DNA of 64,000 bases from DATJOJ01 sp035507035 (GTDB lineage: Bacteria; Acidobacteriota; Terriglobia; Terriglobales; Acidobacteriaceae): contig DATJOJ010000028.1 of NCBI GenBank assembly GCA_035507035.1, positions 1 to 64,000 of the forward strand, written 5' to 3'. Shown here in pieces: positions 42,848 to 51,731 of the stretch (position 1 is the stretch's first letter; each line of letters opens with the position of its first letter). A program made the position numbers and the translations under genes. Under the pieces are notes generated by a model. It ran no database searches and had not been told where the DNA came from. It saw only the letters and a program-made list of their open reading frames with translations.

Positions 42848-43739
42848 GACACTCACCGATCTGACTCAGATGTTTACCGCCGACGAACAGTGCCGCACTC
42901 TGCTTAAGAAACTGCGCTGGCCGCTCGGAGTGGAATGCATTCGATGCAAGAGCAAGCGAGTGTTTGAAGTGGCGACACAGAAGAAGTTTGAATGCGTCGA
43001 GTGCGGATACCAGTTTAGCGTTCTCACTCAGACAGTTTTTCACGACACCCATCTGCCGCTGGAAACGTGGTTCATGGCTGTGCTGCTGCTCTGCGAAGCG
43101 AAGAAAGGAATGAGTGCGAATCAGGTAAAGCGGACACTCGGAGTCAGCTACAAAACCGCGTGGTATCTCTGCCATCGCATCCGGGCAGCCATGAAAGAAA
43201 CCGAGCGCCCAATGATGGATGGCACGGTCGAAGTTGACGAAACCTATCTGGGCGGAAAGCAGCACACCTACAGCAAAGCCGGATATGGCGACTCCAACAA
43301 GCAGATCGTCGTCGGTATCAGGCAGCGTGGCGGCGATCTCCGATTTTTTCATGCCAGTGACGTAAAAGCCGGAACTCTGGCGAAGTACATCCGCGAAAAC
43401 GTCAGCGAAGATGTGGACGTGCTTGTCACCGACGAATTGAACGCCTATCCGACCGCTTTCAAGGAAACTCCATTCGCGGGTCGCCACAAGACGATCAAGC
43501 ACAAAGCCAGAGTCTATGTCGATGGCGACATTCACACCAATACAGTCGAATCCGCGTTCTCGCTCCTGAAGCGCGGCATCATCGGAACGTGGCATAAGAT
43601 CAGCGCGAAGCACCTAGAATCCTATCTGCATGAAATGACATTTCGCTTCAATCGTCGCAAGAATCCCGATCTGTTCGTCGATACCCTTCGCCATATGGTT
43701 ACTGCACCCGTGCTAACATTTGAAAAACTGACCGCCTAG
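42846..43739 (+). mobile_element. IS1595-family transposase
   Basis: This 297-residue protein has the ISXO2-like order: an N-terminal zinc ribbon (CIRCKSKRVFEVATQKKFEC, CVECGYQF) after RWPLG, then the DDE domain with VEVDETYLGGKQ, VLVTDELNAYP and a late HTNTVESAFSLLKRG. All the core residues seem intact, so it may be active. GAGG lies ten bases upstream of the ATG. Terminal repeats were not found by eye. It sits directly before the proteasome-like gene, and possible transfer of that neighbourhood is inferred only from its presence. Confidence 0.88.
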
Positions 43740-43744
43740 AACCT

Positions 43745-44560
43745 TTACGGGATTAGCCGATTTTGTTTTATTTCCTCCAGTAGACTGCGAAATTTTTCGC
43801 GCAAACTTTGAATGCAAGAGATGGTTGTTTTGTCCGCATCGGCATCGAAGCCTTCCCACGCGGGTTTTTCCATTATCGTTGTTGCGAATGTTCTCGTAGC
43901 TGCGTCCTCGTACTCTGCGAACAGATCTTCCGCTTTCTTGACTAGCGGCCCAAAAATCCCATGCGTATGGCGCGTTACGCGAAGGACGTGTGTTTCCTTC
44001 CCGACATTGAGTCCACTTTTTTTAACCTTTTGAAGTACGTAAATTGACAGCAATACATCTAAAGACAAAGCACTCTGCCACATCAGTCCATCAAGCAATA
44101 TCTTGGCGTAATCCGCCCCAATTCCAATTGCCACGCGACCGGGAGTACCAGATACTGCCACCAAGGTACCCTCCTCCGAAATCCAAAGCCTATAACGAGC
44201 CTCCTCCCCATCGTAAAGTGCTAGTCCCACGATAAGAGAGAAATCATTGTCTGATCGTTCCTCGTAACTCGGCCAACGCAACACGGAAGCGTCATAATAT
44301 TCCCTGATCTGCGTGCGAAGAGCGCTCTCAATGTCCTCACCTGTGAGAGTTTTCAAATTGCCGAAATAACGAAAGAGAAGTTGGCTGAGTTCATCAACAA
44401 TAGGCCCAGGCCCAGCACCACCGATGACCAGCGATCCTACGTCATTATTCGTATACGCAAATAGCTTTTGACAGCTTCTCTTTGCTGTTCCGAGAGTTTC
44501 TTCGGTATCGGCACTGATAACTAACCCATCAGGATGAAGTTTGCCGATAATGAGCGTCAT
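43745..44560 (-). CDS. Stand-alone proteasome-like Ntn hydrolase
   Basis: After Met removal, the 271-residue protein starts TLIIGKLHPDGLVISADTEE. The Thr nucleophile is T1, D17 falls at the HslV/proteasome position and a Lys (K31) matches the K33 region. GAGPGP and a later GIGADYA are also like 20S-type subunits. AGAGGA lies five to six bases upstream of the ATG at 44560, excluding a 22-residue extension that would block an N-terminal Thr. No HslU, ATPase or partner subunit is adjacent. It may be a self-assembling peptidase; its target is unknown. Confidence 0.7.
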   Translation of the reverse strand: MTLIIGKLHPDGLVISADTEETLGTAKRSCQKLFAYTNNDVGSLVIGGAGPGPIVDELSQLLFRYFGNLKTLTGEDIESALRTQIREYYDASVLRWPSYEERSDNDFSLIVGLALYDGEEARYRLWISEEGTLVAVSGTPGRVAIGIGADYAKILLDGLMWQSALSLDVLLSIYVLQKVKKSGLNVGKETHVLRVTRHTHGIFGPLVKKAEDLFAEYEDAATRTFATTIMEKPAWEGFDADADKTTISCIQSLREKFRSLLEEIKQNRLIP

Positions 44561-44626
44561 ATACTTCCTCTTTGGAAGCAGACGCCAGCGTTCAACGGGC
44601 CGAGGTGCGATAGCATGAGCAAACAT

Positions 44627-44985
44627 GCTATCACTTATACTTCATCAAGTACATAATCGTCAGTTTACTCGTGCCGCTAAAGCTTTAAAGGCAGGTTGCG
44701 CTTTAGCGCCTGAGGTCGACCTTTCGCCGGCCGGAGACCATCCAGCCGCGACTTCCGGGCGTGCCGTACACGGCTCTGACCCACGCGACGATGCCGCGCA
44801 ACTATCGCTCCCGACCGTGTAGTGGATGCGCCCCACGGGCCCGAGCGTCAAACCGGAATGGTTCGGGCGGCACAGATCAAGCTGTGCCCTGATACGATTG
44901 TCAATTCGGGCGCACAACTCTTCTTAATTGTCATCCCGACCGGAGCGCAGCGGAGCGGAGGGATCTGCAGTTGAGGCTCTAACCC
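44627..44985. repeat. Intergenic interspersed repeats
   Basis: There is no convincing gene here. GCGCTTTAGCGCCTGAGGT near 44698-44716 matches GCGCTTTAGCGCCCGAGGT near 51680. GTCATCCCGACCGGAGCGCA near 44931-44950, with GGAGGGATCTGCAG, resembles fragments near 52930 and 59008. These look like dispersed palindromic repeats common between genes of this organism. A weak 85-residue frame on the minus strand is not supported. Confidence 0.5.
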
Positions 44986-46275
44986 CTACGGCGTAAGCAT
45001 GAAGACGACTCCGCAGCCGTATGGCGGGCTGCAATTCAGATCGCCCCCTTCCACCGCATTACCGTAGATGTTTCCTTCCGAATCGAGAATCACCCCAGAC
45101 TCTGGAAAAGCGCCGTCAGCCCCGTTAAATGACCCAATGAGATCGAATGTGTACCTGCCGCTTCCACTCAGGGAGAGCTTGAAGATCGTGCCGCAACTGA
45201 AACCCGAACTGAAACAGTCGCCCGCACCGCCCTCGGCAGTCGTTCCGTAGAGATCGCCCATACTGTCCAAGGTCAACCCGCCGCTCGGCTGTTCACCCTT
45301 CGACCCATCCAGGCCATTGAAGGTATATGGAACCGAAAACTTCCAACTTCCGCCTGGTTGTGGGGTAAGTTCGTAGACCACACCGCAACCGCTGCCGGGG
45401 CAGGCAAACGAGCCGCCCTGAGTAGCCTCGCCATAGAGATTGCCAACCGCGTCGGACACGACGCGTCCACTCGGATAGCCTCCGTCCAGACCGTCGTTGA
45501 AGCTATAGATAGTGGCCTTCGTCCAGCCCCCGTCCTGCGACTGACTAAGTTCAAAGACGCTCCCGCAGCCATACGGGTCGCCGCACACCTGCGAGTCGCC
45601 GCCCTGATACGTAGTGCCATAAAGATTTCCTGCGATGTCAAACGCTAGCCCGCTAGGGCCCAGCTCGTTGCTGGCAAAATCATATAGCGTGGTCTCAGCC
45701 CAATCACCGCTGGGAGTGGGGGAAAGCTCGAATACCGTTCCGGTGCAGTCGTTGCACGCTCCCCCATAGTTGGTAGTGCCATAGAGGTTCCCCTGGGTGT
45801 CGAAGATGACTCCCGTAGCGGGATACGCCCCGTCGGTGCCATTCTGGAAGCTGTAGAGCGTTGTTCGCGTCCATGTGCCGTTCTGAGGACTAAGCTTGTA
45901 CACACTTCCATACCCTGAGTACGCAATGGTTCCGTACAGATTTCCTTGGCTATCCATTACGAGCGGTCCCCAAGGGCCCACTACCCCGTTGGTGCTCGTA
46001 AAGTTGTATATCACCTCCTCGACCCAGTGGTTGCCCGGGCCACGGCTGAGCTTAAAAACAGTGCCGCAGCCCTGCTGATTGTTGCATGGACCCGTTCCCC
46101 CTTGGTACGTTACTCCGTAAAAGTTACCTGCTCCATCGGAGACAAGCGCGCCTAAGGGGGCCGCCCCGTCCTTCGGCGATCCCTTGAACCCGTATTCCCT
46201 CCCCTTGACTCCCCACGCCGCCGACCCCACGAAAACCACCATCGCCATCGCCGCCATCACGAATCGTCTTGCCAT
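44986..46275 (-). CDS. Secreted GloVer tandem-repeat protein
   Basis: The 429-residue precursor has a short signal peptide (MARRFVMAAMAMVVFVGSAA). Eight to nine repeats follow with the core GNLYGTTYQGG or equivalent and NGTWTRTTLYSF. Cys pairs occur within the GG.xxCxxxxGCG loops, which suggests disulphides in the extracellular space. It is a paralogue of the proteins at 32684, 59462 and 61816. No enzyme motif is visible. A cell-surface or matrix role is inferred from the signal peptide and repeat array. Confidence 0.88.
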   Translation of the reverse strand: MARRFVMAAMAMVVFVGSAAWGVKGREYGFKGSPKDGAAPLGALVSDGAGNFYGVTYQGGTGPCNNQQGCGTVFKLSRGPGNHWVEEVIYNFTSTNGVVGPWGPLVMDSQGNLYGTIAYSGYGSVYKLSPQNGTWTRTTLYSFQNGTDGAYPATGVIFDTQGNLYGTTNYGGACNDCTGTVFELSPTPSGDWAETTLYDFASNELGPSGLAFDIAGNLYGTTYQGGDSQVCGDPYGCGSVFELSQSQDGGWTKATIYSFNDGLDGGYPSGRVVSDAVGNLYGEATQGGSFACPGSGCGVVYELTPQPGGSWKFSVPYTFNGLDGSKGEQPSGGLTLDSMGDLYGTTAEGGAGDCFSSGFSCGTIFKLSLSGSGRYTFDLIGSFNGADGAFPESGVILDSEGNIYGNAVEGGDLNCSPPYGCGVVFMLTP

Positions 46276-46364
46276 CTTTCACTCCCCGCGCGAACCAGCC
46301 ATCCAATCCCGCGCGCCCGCGATTCTACTCCGCATTCGCCTTCAATCCCAGAGAGACGAAAGTC

Positions 46365-47255
46365 TCACCGTACCCGCCTCCGCACATGCCGCTGCGCCGA
46401 CAAATACGCTCCCGTCAGCAGTAACAACCCTGACAGAAACGCCCAGAACATCAAGCTCACCGACAGCGCAAACGGGCCATACACTTCCTGAAAATTCAAT
46501 CGCGGCAATGCCAGAATGTATGCATACTTCAACACTTCCGACAGCAACCCCATCATGATGGCCGCTGGCAGCACCGCTAAGGCCGGTACTTTCCCATTCG
46601 GCAGCAGCCAATAGATCAGAAAGAAAATTGCGATGCTCGCCAGCACCGCAAAACCCTTCATCGCCAAAAACCGCACCACGCGCACAAACAAGATTCCGTG
46701 CCCGAATGTCACTGTCTTCAGCAACACAATATTTCCTGCCGTCAATCCAATCGAGATCAGCGCCAGCACGCCGCAGGCAAACGCCAGACCCAGCGCGATC
46801 GATTGGTTCCCCAGATACGACCGGTTATTGCGAAAATTCCACACCCGGTTCATCGCCACTTCGAGCGGCATGAAGACGCCGGTCGAAGTCACAAGCAGAA
46901 TCAGCAGCGATAAAATTTGCGCTTGATGCCGTGCTCCCACCAGCGCATTCAAGTTTCGAATGACAAAATCCTGTCCCGCCGGCAAGTTGTCGCGCAACAA
47001 ATCCACCACTACCTCATACATCAACCGCGAATGCAGCACCTGCCGAATGATGGTGAGCAACAGCAGCATGAACGGAAAGAAGGAGAGAATCGCGTTCGCT
47101 GCTACCGAGAATGCAAACGTGTGCACCTCGGTCCGAAACAAGTATTTGAAGGTCGAGACCAGTAAATTGGAATAAAGTTTGGGATCCGTGACAGGGGACG
47201 TATCCGCCCGCGATGGGGGTAGAACGGAAACTGGCTTTGTGGATCGCTCGCTCAC
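46365..47255 (-). CDS. YihY/BrkB-family membrane protein
   Basis: The 296-residue protein has about six transmembrane helices (from TFAFSVAANAILSFFPFMLL to LSGLLLLTGAYLSA). The family features SFFPFMLLLLTI, NRVWNFR and LNFQEVYGPFALS are visible. No ATG is in the needed position; the GTG at 47255 (VSERSTKPVSVLPPS) is used, giving a cytoplasmic N terminus, though other starts are possible. The family name derives from virulence-associated BrkB, but the function is unknown. Confidence 0.82.
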   Translation of the reverse strand: MSERSTKPVSVLPPSRADTSPVTDPKLYSNLLVSTFKYLFRTEVHTFAFSVAANAILSFFPFMLLLLTIIRQVLHSRLMYEVVVDLLRDNLPAGQDFVIRNLNALVGARHQAQILSLLILLVTSTGVFMPLEVAMNRVWNFRNNRSYLGNQSIALGLAFACGVLALISIGLTAGNIVLLKTVTFGHGILFVRVVRFLAMKGFAVLASIAIFFLIYWLLPNGKVPALAVLPAAIMMGLLSEVLKYAYILALPRLNFQEVYGPFALSVSLMFWAFLSGLLLLTGAYLSAQRHVRRRVR

Positions 47256-47359
47256 AGGTTTAGCTAATATTATCAGGCGCTTGCAGCTATTCAGCCCCAC
47301 GAATGGTGACCACTTTTCCACGGATATTCCACAACCCGTCGGGCAAACCGGACTGCGGG

Positions 47360-47575
47360 TCACAAAATGAATTTATCCTCGACACGATATTCTTCTCTTG
47401 CCAAAACGGTAATTTCCTGAATATGATGCTTTCCTCGTTGCCACAATAGTAGGGCAGCGACGTTGTCATAGGGTTGATGTTTCGTGTCCGGCAGTCGAAA
47501 TTCGCTCCCCCAGTACTGGCTCCAGGGCCATGCGCCGTGCCTTCTTTCCACGGCCACGACCTTGGAGCCTTTCAT
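47360..47575 (-). CDS. Small conserved-looking cytosolic protein
   Basis: The 71-residue frame encodes MKGSKVVAVERRHGAWPWSQ, YWGSEFRLPD and VAALLLWQRGKHHIQEITVL, and ends EEYRVEDKFIL. The alternating hydrophobic and charged pattern looks like a real beta-rich protein. No Shine-Dalgarno site is clear and no family is recognised. It overlaps no other gene and fills the gap before the cold-shock gene. Confidence 0.5.
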   Translation of the reverse strand: MKGSKVVAVERRHGAWPWSQYWGSEFRLPDTKHQPYDNVAALLLWQRGKHHIQEITVLAREEYRVEDKFIL

Positions 47576-47715
47576 CTTTGGCGCGGGTCCGATGCAAACA
47601 CGAAGTATTGACTGGCTTGATCACATCCTTTGAGGGGGAAGTGGAGGCGAGTCGGTTCTCGCTTCACGAGGGGATGTGAAATTCCAATCTTTGCAGAGGC
47701 GAAAGGAGTTTTTCT

Positions 47716-47919
47716 GTGAGAGAGAAGGGCACTGTCAAATGGTTTAACGGGGCTAAGGGATACGGTTTCATCCAACGGTCCACGGGCGAGGATGTGTTCG
47801 TTCATTTCTCCGCGATTCAAGAAAACGGCTATCGCACCTTAAACGAAGGTGAAACGGTCGAGTTCGACCTGCTCAAGGGACCCAAAGGTTTCCAGGCCGC
47901 AAACGTGGTTCGTGCCTAA
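47716..47919 (+). CDS. cspA: Cold-shock protein, CspA family
   Basis: The 67-residue OB-fold RNA chaperone has both nucleic-acid motifs: RNP1 KGYGFIQ and RNP2 VFVHFSAI. GTVKWFNGAKGYG and the end VEFDLLKGPKGFQAANVVRA are typical. The GTG start at 47716 has AGGAG eight bases upstream. The protein should melt structured mRNA and may act in stress or rapid growth. It has its own terminator at 47943. Confidence 0.95.
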   Translation: MREKGTVKWFNGAKGYGFIQRSTGEDVFVHFSAIQENGYRTLNEGETVEFDLLKGPKGFQAANVVRA

Positions 47920-47942
47920 CCCTCGTTCCCGACACTTCTCGG

Positions 47943-47971
47943 ACCCTCCCGGTAACCGCCGGGAGGGTTTG
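47943..47971 (+). terminator. Intrinsic terminator of cspA
   Basis: ACCCTCCCGG (47943-47952) and CCGGGAGGGT (47959-47968) form a perfect stem around TAACCG, followed by TTTGTTG. It is 24 bases after the cspA stop and converges with the gene ending at 47991. Confidence 0.9.
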
Positions 47972-47990
47972 TTGTCTGGGTAGGAAAAGC

Positions 47991-49259
47991 TCAGTCCGCC
48001 TTGGCGTCTGCCGTGGTCAGCCGCTGTAGCAGCTTCCAGTCGTCCATCACCTGAGTCGCGGAGGCCTTGGGATCACGCCGCAATTCCATTCTTAGCCGGG
48101 CGGCCATCAACTCGCTCGCCACATCCGGACGGCCCAGCCCAATATTGTCCCGTGAAATCCCCACGTCCACCGGTTCGCCGTCGACGCGCAAGCGCAACGT
48201 CGGCCGCCCATATTCGTCCAGGCTTGGTTCACCCTCAGCCTCGAGACGCGCCCACTGCTTGGCTTCGGTTCGAGTTTCTTCAAGCCGCAACCCGCTCTCA
48301 TAAGCTTTTCGCTGCTGCGCCGCCAGTGGTGGTTCGAGGTCGTGCCCCGATTCCGATACCATGGCATTTCGTCCCGGATTAAATCTTCCGTCCGTGACGT
48401 AAGCCGCAGCCAAAAATCCTGTGACCACCGGATGCAGCACCGCAACCGGCAAAAGATATTTCTTCGATTTCAGCACCGATTCCACCACCCCGTACACCGG
48501 CGTGCTTCGTCCCATGCTGCCGGGAACCTGCGGAATCACAAAGCTCGATGATTCCAGCTCCGGATGACGAGCGCTGTATTTCACCAGCAGCTTCGAAATC
48601 TGCTTCGGGGTCGTAATCCCAACATCGGCGATTAAGTTCCGGTGCAGCGTTTTAGGGTAGTAAAAATTAATGACACCGCGGGCGAAATCCGCACAGTTAT
48701 GCAGAATCAAATTGAAATGAGACTGGTTAGGTCGATCGTTGTACGCGTCAATGAAACGTTCGTCTTGCTCCGGCGTGGTCTCGATCGTATAGCCGTAAAT
48801 CGTGCGATCGTATGAGGCGCCCACCAACTGGGTCCAATTTCCCTCCGGCGGCTCGCCGTTCGGAAGGTCGGGTGCAATGGCTTCCAGATATTTTTTGCGA
48901 TATTCATTCCGCAGGAATGCCACAATCTTCGGATTCGCGTAGAGCGGAATGTCCTCTGGCTCATCCACCGCGTATAAATAAGGAAGCAGTGGAATGGCCA
49001 GCCAGTCATGCCCGGCAACCTTGTTGTAACGGCTGATGACAATCCCGGTTTCGCCTTCCCGGCAGCGCCGAAGCACCGTCGGTGAATCCGCGCACACTCC
49101 GCTGAGATATACGGCGGCATGGCCCGTCGCGGTGAAAGCGCCAAAATGTCCGTACGGCTCTTCGAGCAGCAACGTTGCATCGGCTTTGGCGCGCAGCCCA
49201 AAAGCCCCTAGGAACAGAATCAGGGCGCACAGCCATCGCAATTGGGCAAACCGCTGCAT
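47991..49259 (-). CDS. Secreted permuted papain-like (NlpC/P60-type) protein
   Basis: The 422-residue protein starts with a signal peptide (LRWLCALILFLGAFGLRAKA). A His in ATGHAAVY (H47) precedes a Cys in LHNCADFARG (C189), the order of circularly permuted NlpC/P60 or LRAT-type thiol hydrolases. The substrate may be wall peptide or lipid, but this is inference. A longer N-terminal extension is rejected because the signal peptide begins at 49259. The C-terminal 150 residues are helical and unrecognised. Confidence 0.6.
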   Translation of the reverse strand: MQRFAQLRWLCALILFLGAFGLRAKADATLLLEEPYGHFGAFTATGHAAVYLSGVCADSPTVLRRCREGETGIVISRYNKVAGHDWLAIPLLPYLYAVDEPEDIPLYANPKIVAFLRNEYRKKYLEAIAPDLPNGEPPEGNWTQLVGASYDRTIYGYTIETTPEQDERFIDAYNDRPNQSHFNLILHNCADFARGVINFYYPKTLHRNLIADVGITTPKQISKLLVKYSARHPELESSSFVIPQVPGSMGRSTPVYGVVESVLKSKKYLLPVAVLHPVVTGFLAAAYVTDGRFNPGRNAMVSESGHDLEPPLAAQQRKAYESGLRLEETRTEAKQWARLEAEGEPSLDEYGRPTLRLRVDGEPVDVGISRDNIGLGRPDVASELMAARLRMELRRDPKASATQVMDDWKLLQRLTTADAKAD

Positions 49260-49597
49260 GTCTTTAGAAGAGAACCCCAACAGAAACAATAAGTTGTCGC
49301 CCGAGAAACATGAAAGGTCACCAAAGGTTACGTACGTGTGCGTCAACACAGATAGATCAGAAGTCCTGCTGAGTTGCTAAGGTAGGGTGTCTCGCCAGCC
49401 GCCTACAGCGCACCAGTGTCATCATTCTACATGCAGGACTGTATGGGGTTCGGCCGTTGAAGCTTTAATTTTCTGTTAGTTAGCCCGTGACCTTTTTTTG
49501 ACGTTCGTTTGACCCGCTGTGCTTGGCTGATTGGTCTCTTTGTCACCAGTATCCTGAGAGAGTCGCACTCGCGAAGCGCTTAAGCGCTAATGTGATC

Positions 49598-51562
49598 TCA
49601 GTGCAGTTCGAGTGAAACCAAGTCCCCGTCGGACTTTCCGCCAGCTTTGTAATTCACCGACACCGCGAGGTTTTTCCAGTCGCACGAAAACGCATCCGCC
49701 CCAATTAGCACCAGTGACTTGTAATCCTCCGCGCGCATCTTCATGGTTTTCCCACTCGATGTGATTGTCAACAAGGCGACCGGCGATTGCGAACAATCTA
49801 CCGCCAGCAGTTTACCTTTGAGATATTGGGTTTTGCGGCGATCAAACTGCGGTTCCTCCGGAGCCTCATCGGAGTTTTCAGCGCTTGTATCCTCCGCGGG
49901 TTGGGCTGCCGGTGGGCTGGCGGGTTTCTGTGCCGAAGCTACTTTCATAGGCGCTGGCGGAGGCGGCGTCGTTGGCTGAGTCGCAGCCTCGCGAGGCGCG
50001 ATACCATATTTCCTCAGATAGGGCAGCTCCTGCAGCATCTTCTTGGCGGAGTTGGCAAGCTGCGAATCGGAGCTGGCAGAAAGAAATTGCAACAAGGCGG
50101 TTGCTGCCTCCCAATTTTTTCCCGTTATATACACTTGCGCCATCTCCAGCCGGTAAGCTTCGTTCCTCGGACTCAGCTTCGTCGCGGCCCGAATCGCGTC
50201 TGTCGCCGCGCGCAACCCTCCGCCTTCCAGGTCTGCCTTCGCCAGCATGTATTCGGCCTCGGCGAATTCCGGATACCAATCCAGCACGATATGTAAATCC
50301 TGAATCATATTGGCCACGCCCTGGATCGGATGCCCTGTTGTTTGTGCCTGCCGATCTTTCCCCGCCGCCAGGTAAAAGTGCGTCCAGATATCGTGGGGAT
50401 CGAGTTTAATCCCGTCGTTCAATTCCTCGCTGGATTTTTCATAGTCCTTCTTCTCGAGGAAGTACCAACCCAGCGCTCGATGCGCAATTGCCGTCTCGGT
50501 TTTCTCGCCGTCGATCAGCGAATCTAACTGTAGCTTCGCCTGCTCGCGGCGTTCCGGCAACCGCAACGCCATCTCGGCTATCAGCGCTTGGGCCGCTGGG
50601 TCGGAAATATCATGGGCCGTCGCTCCCACCTGATCTGCTGCCAGCGGCGCAGGCAACGGCGGCGACTTCTTCGGATCGATCCATTTTCCCTCGGCCTGCG
50701 CCTGCAAATCGGGCAAGATCGATCCAAAATAATCCTTCACAGCCTGTCCCAGTTGCTCCGAACTCATCCCAAACGCCTTCCGAATCGCGTCCTCGACCGA
50801 AAGGTTCTCAGTTTCCACTAGCCCAAGATATGTTCCCGCGTCTGACAGCTTCTCCTTGTTCAGGAGGTAGTGCATGACAATCCACGACTGCGCATTGAAC
50901 AATGTCCGTCGGCTTTCCGACTTTGCGGGGCGGGCGGCGAACAATTCGGGCAAAGATTGCCAAGTCGATGTGCTGAGGATCTGCAAGAATGACGCCGCCG
51001 ATGGTACCGCGTTCCCCGACGAGATTTTCACCATCAGCGGATCGCCGCCAATTCGCATCTGCGTATCAGTCAACTTCGCGCTGGCAAAATATTCGGCGAA
51101 GCCTTCATCGAACCACGGCTGTGCTGGCGGATAGTTGTAGTCGAGAAAGACCCGCGCCAAGTAGTACGATACCGCTTGCCAACTGTCCTCCTGCGCGAGA
51201 TTTAGGACAAAATATTTGCGGCCATCACCGGGCAAATAAAATCCGGCTCCCAATCCCTCGCCGGCTCGTGTCGGCGTAACTTTTTCGTATTCATCCGCGG
51301 TTTTGAACGCGATGATCTCAATCGGTTCGGGCATATTCACCCGGGTTTTCATCAACAGCTCGCCGAACAAAACCCGCATCTGCTCAAATCGTGCTAGGAC
51401 CACGTGCGCTTTTTCCTGATCTACGTCGGTGAGCATGGAAAAATGCGTGGAATCGATGCGGATCCAATGCGATTGGATATCTTTAATGGGTAGTGCAGGG
51501 GAGAACGCGCTGAGCAGACTAATCGCGAATAAACAAAGCGGGATTACGAAATAGCGACGCAT
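49598..51562 (-). CDS. DUF1570-like TPR protein without HExxH
   Basis: The 654-residue exported protein has a signal peptide and an N-terminal gluzincin-like domain (about 35-260). The zinc motif HExxH position reads SYYLARVFLDYN, so the His residues are lost, while WFDEGFAEYFA downstream is kept. TPR units follow (about 330-520; IAHRALGWYFLEKKDYEKSS and AQVYITGKNWEAATAL), then a Pro/Ala-rich linker and a C-terminal beta domain. It is probably a non-catalytic scaffold. It stands alone on the minus strand. Confidence 0.72.
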   Translation of the reverse strand: MRRYFVIPLCLFAISLLSAFSPALPIKDIQSHWIRIDSTHFSMLTDVDQEKAHVVLARFEQMRVLFGELLMKTRVNMPEPIEIIAFKTADEYEKVTPTRAGEGLGAGFYLPGDGRKYFVLNLAQEDSWQAVSYYLARVFLDYNYPPAQPWFDEGFAEYFASAKLTDTQMRIGGDPLMVKISSGNAVPSAASFLQILSTSTWQSLPELFAARPAKSESRRTLFNAQSWIVMHYLLNKEKLSDAGTYLGLVETENLSVEDAIRKAFGMSSEQLGQAVKDYFGSILPDLQAQAEGKWIDPKKSPPLPAPLAADQVGATAHDISDPAAQALIAEMALRLPERREQAKLQLDSLIDGEKTETAIAHRALGWYFLEKKDYEKSSEELNDGIKLDPHDIWTHFYLAAGKDRQAQTTGHPIQGVANMIQDLHIVLDWYPEFAEAEYMLAKADLEGGGLRAATDAIRAATKLSPRNEAYRLEMAQVYITGKNWEAATALLQFLSASSDSQLANSAKKMLQELPYLRKYGIAPREAATQPTTPPPPAPMKVASAQKPASPPAAQPAEDTSAENSDEAPEEPQFDRRKTQYLKGKLLAVDCSQSPVALLTITSSGKTMKMRAEDYKSLVLIGADAFSCDWKNLAVSVNYKAGGKSDGDLVSLELH

Positions 51563-51731
51563 GACGCGATGTAAGCGGAACTAAGCTCATGCTAGCACGC
51601 GGTTGGTCGGTAGGGCGGGCGCCTCGCACCGACGGTTGGATTTTGGGTGGCGCAGCGCTTCAACGCCGCGATTAGAGCCGCGCTTTAGCGCCCGAGGTAC
51701 GTTCCCAAGAAACGCCTCCTCATCTTTTTCT
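51563..51731. repeat. Interspersed repeat
   Basis: The sequence GGCGCAGCGCTTCAACGCCG near 51650 and GCGCTTTAGCGCCCGAGGT near 51680 belongs to the same dispersed family as 44698. No gene fits the gap. Confidence 0.45.

Noticed and set aside
42543..43745. IS1595 terminal inverted repeats
   Set aside because: No convincing pair was found by eye on either side of the transposase; a database comparison is needed.
44660..44917. 85-codon minus-strand frame
   Set aside because: It lies in intergenic repeats and has no Shine-Dalgarno site or recognisable domain.
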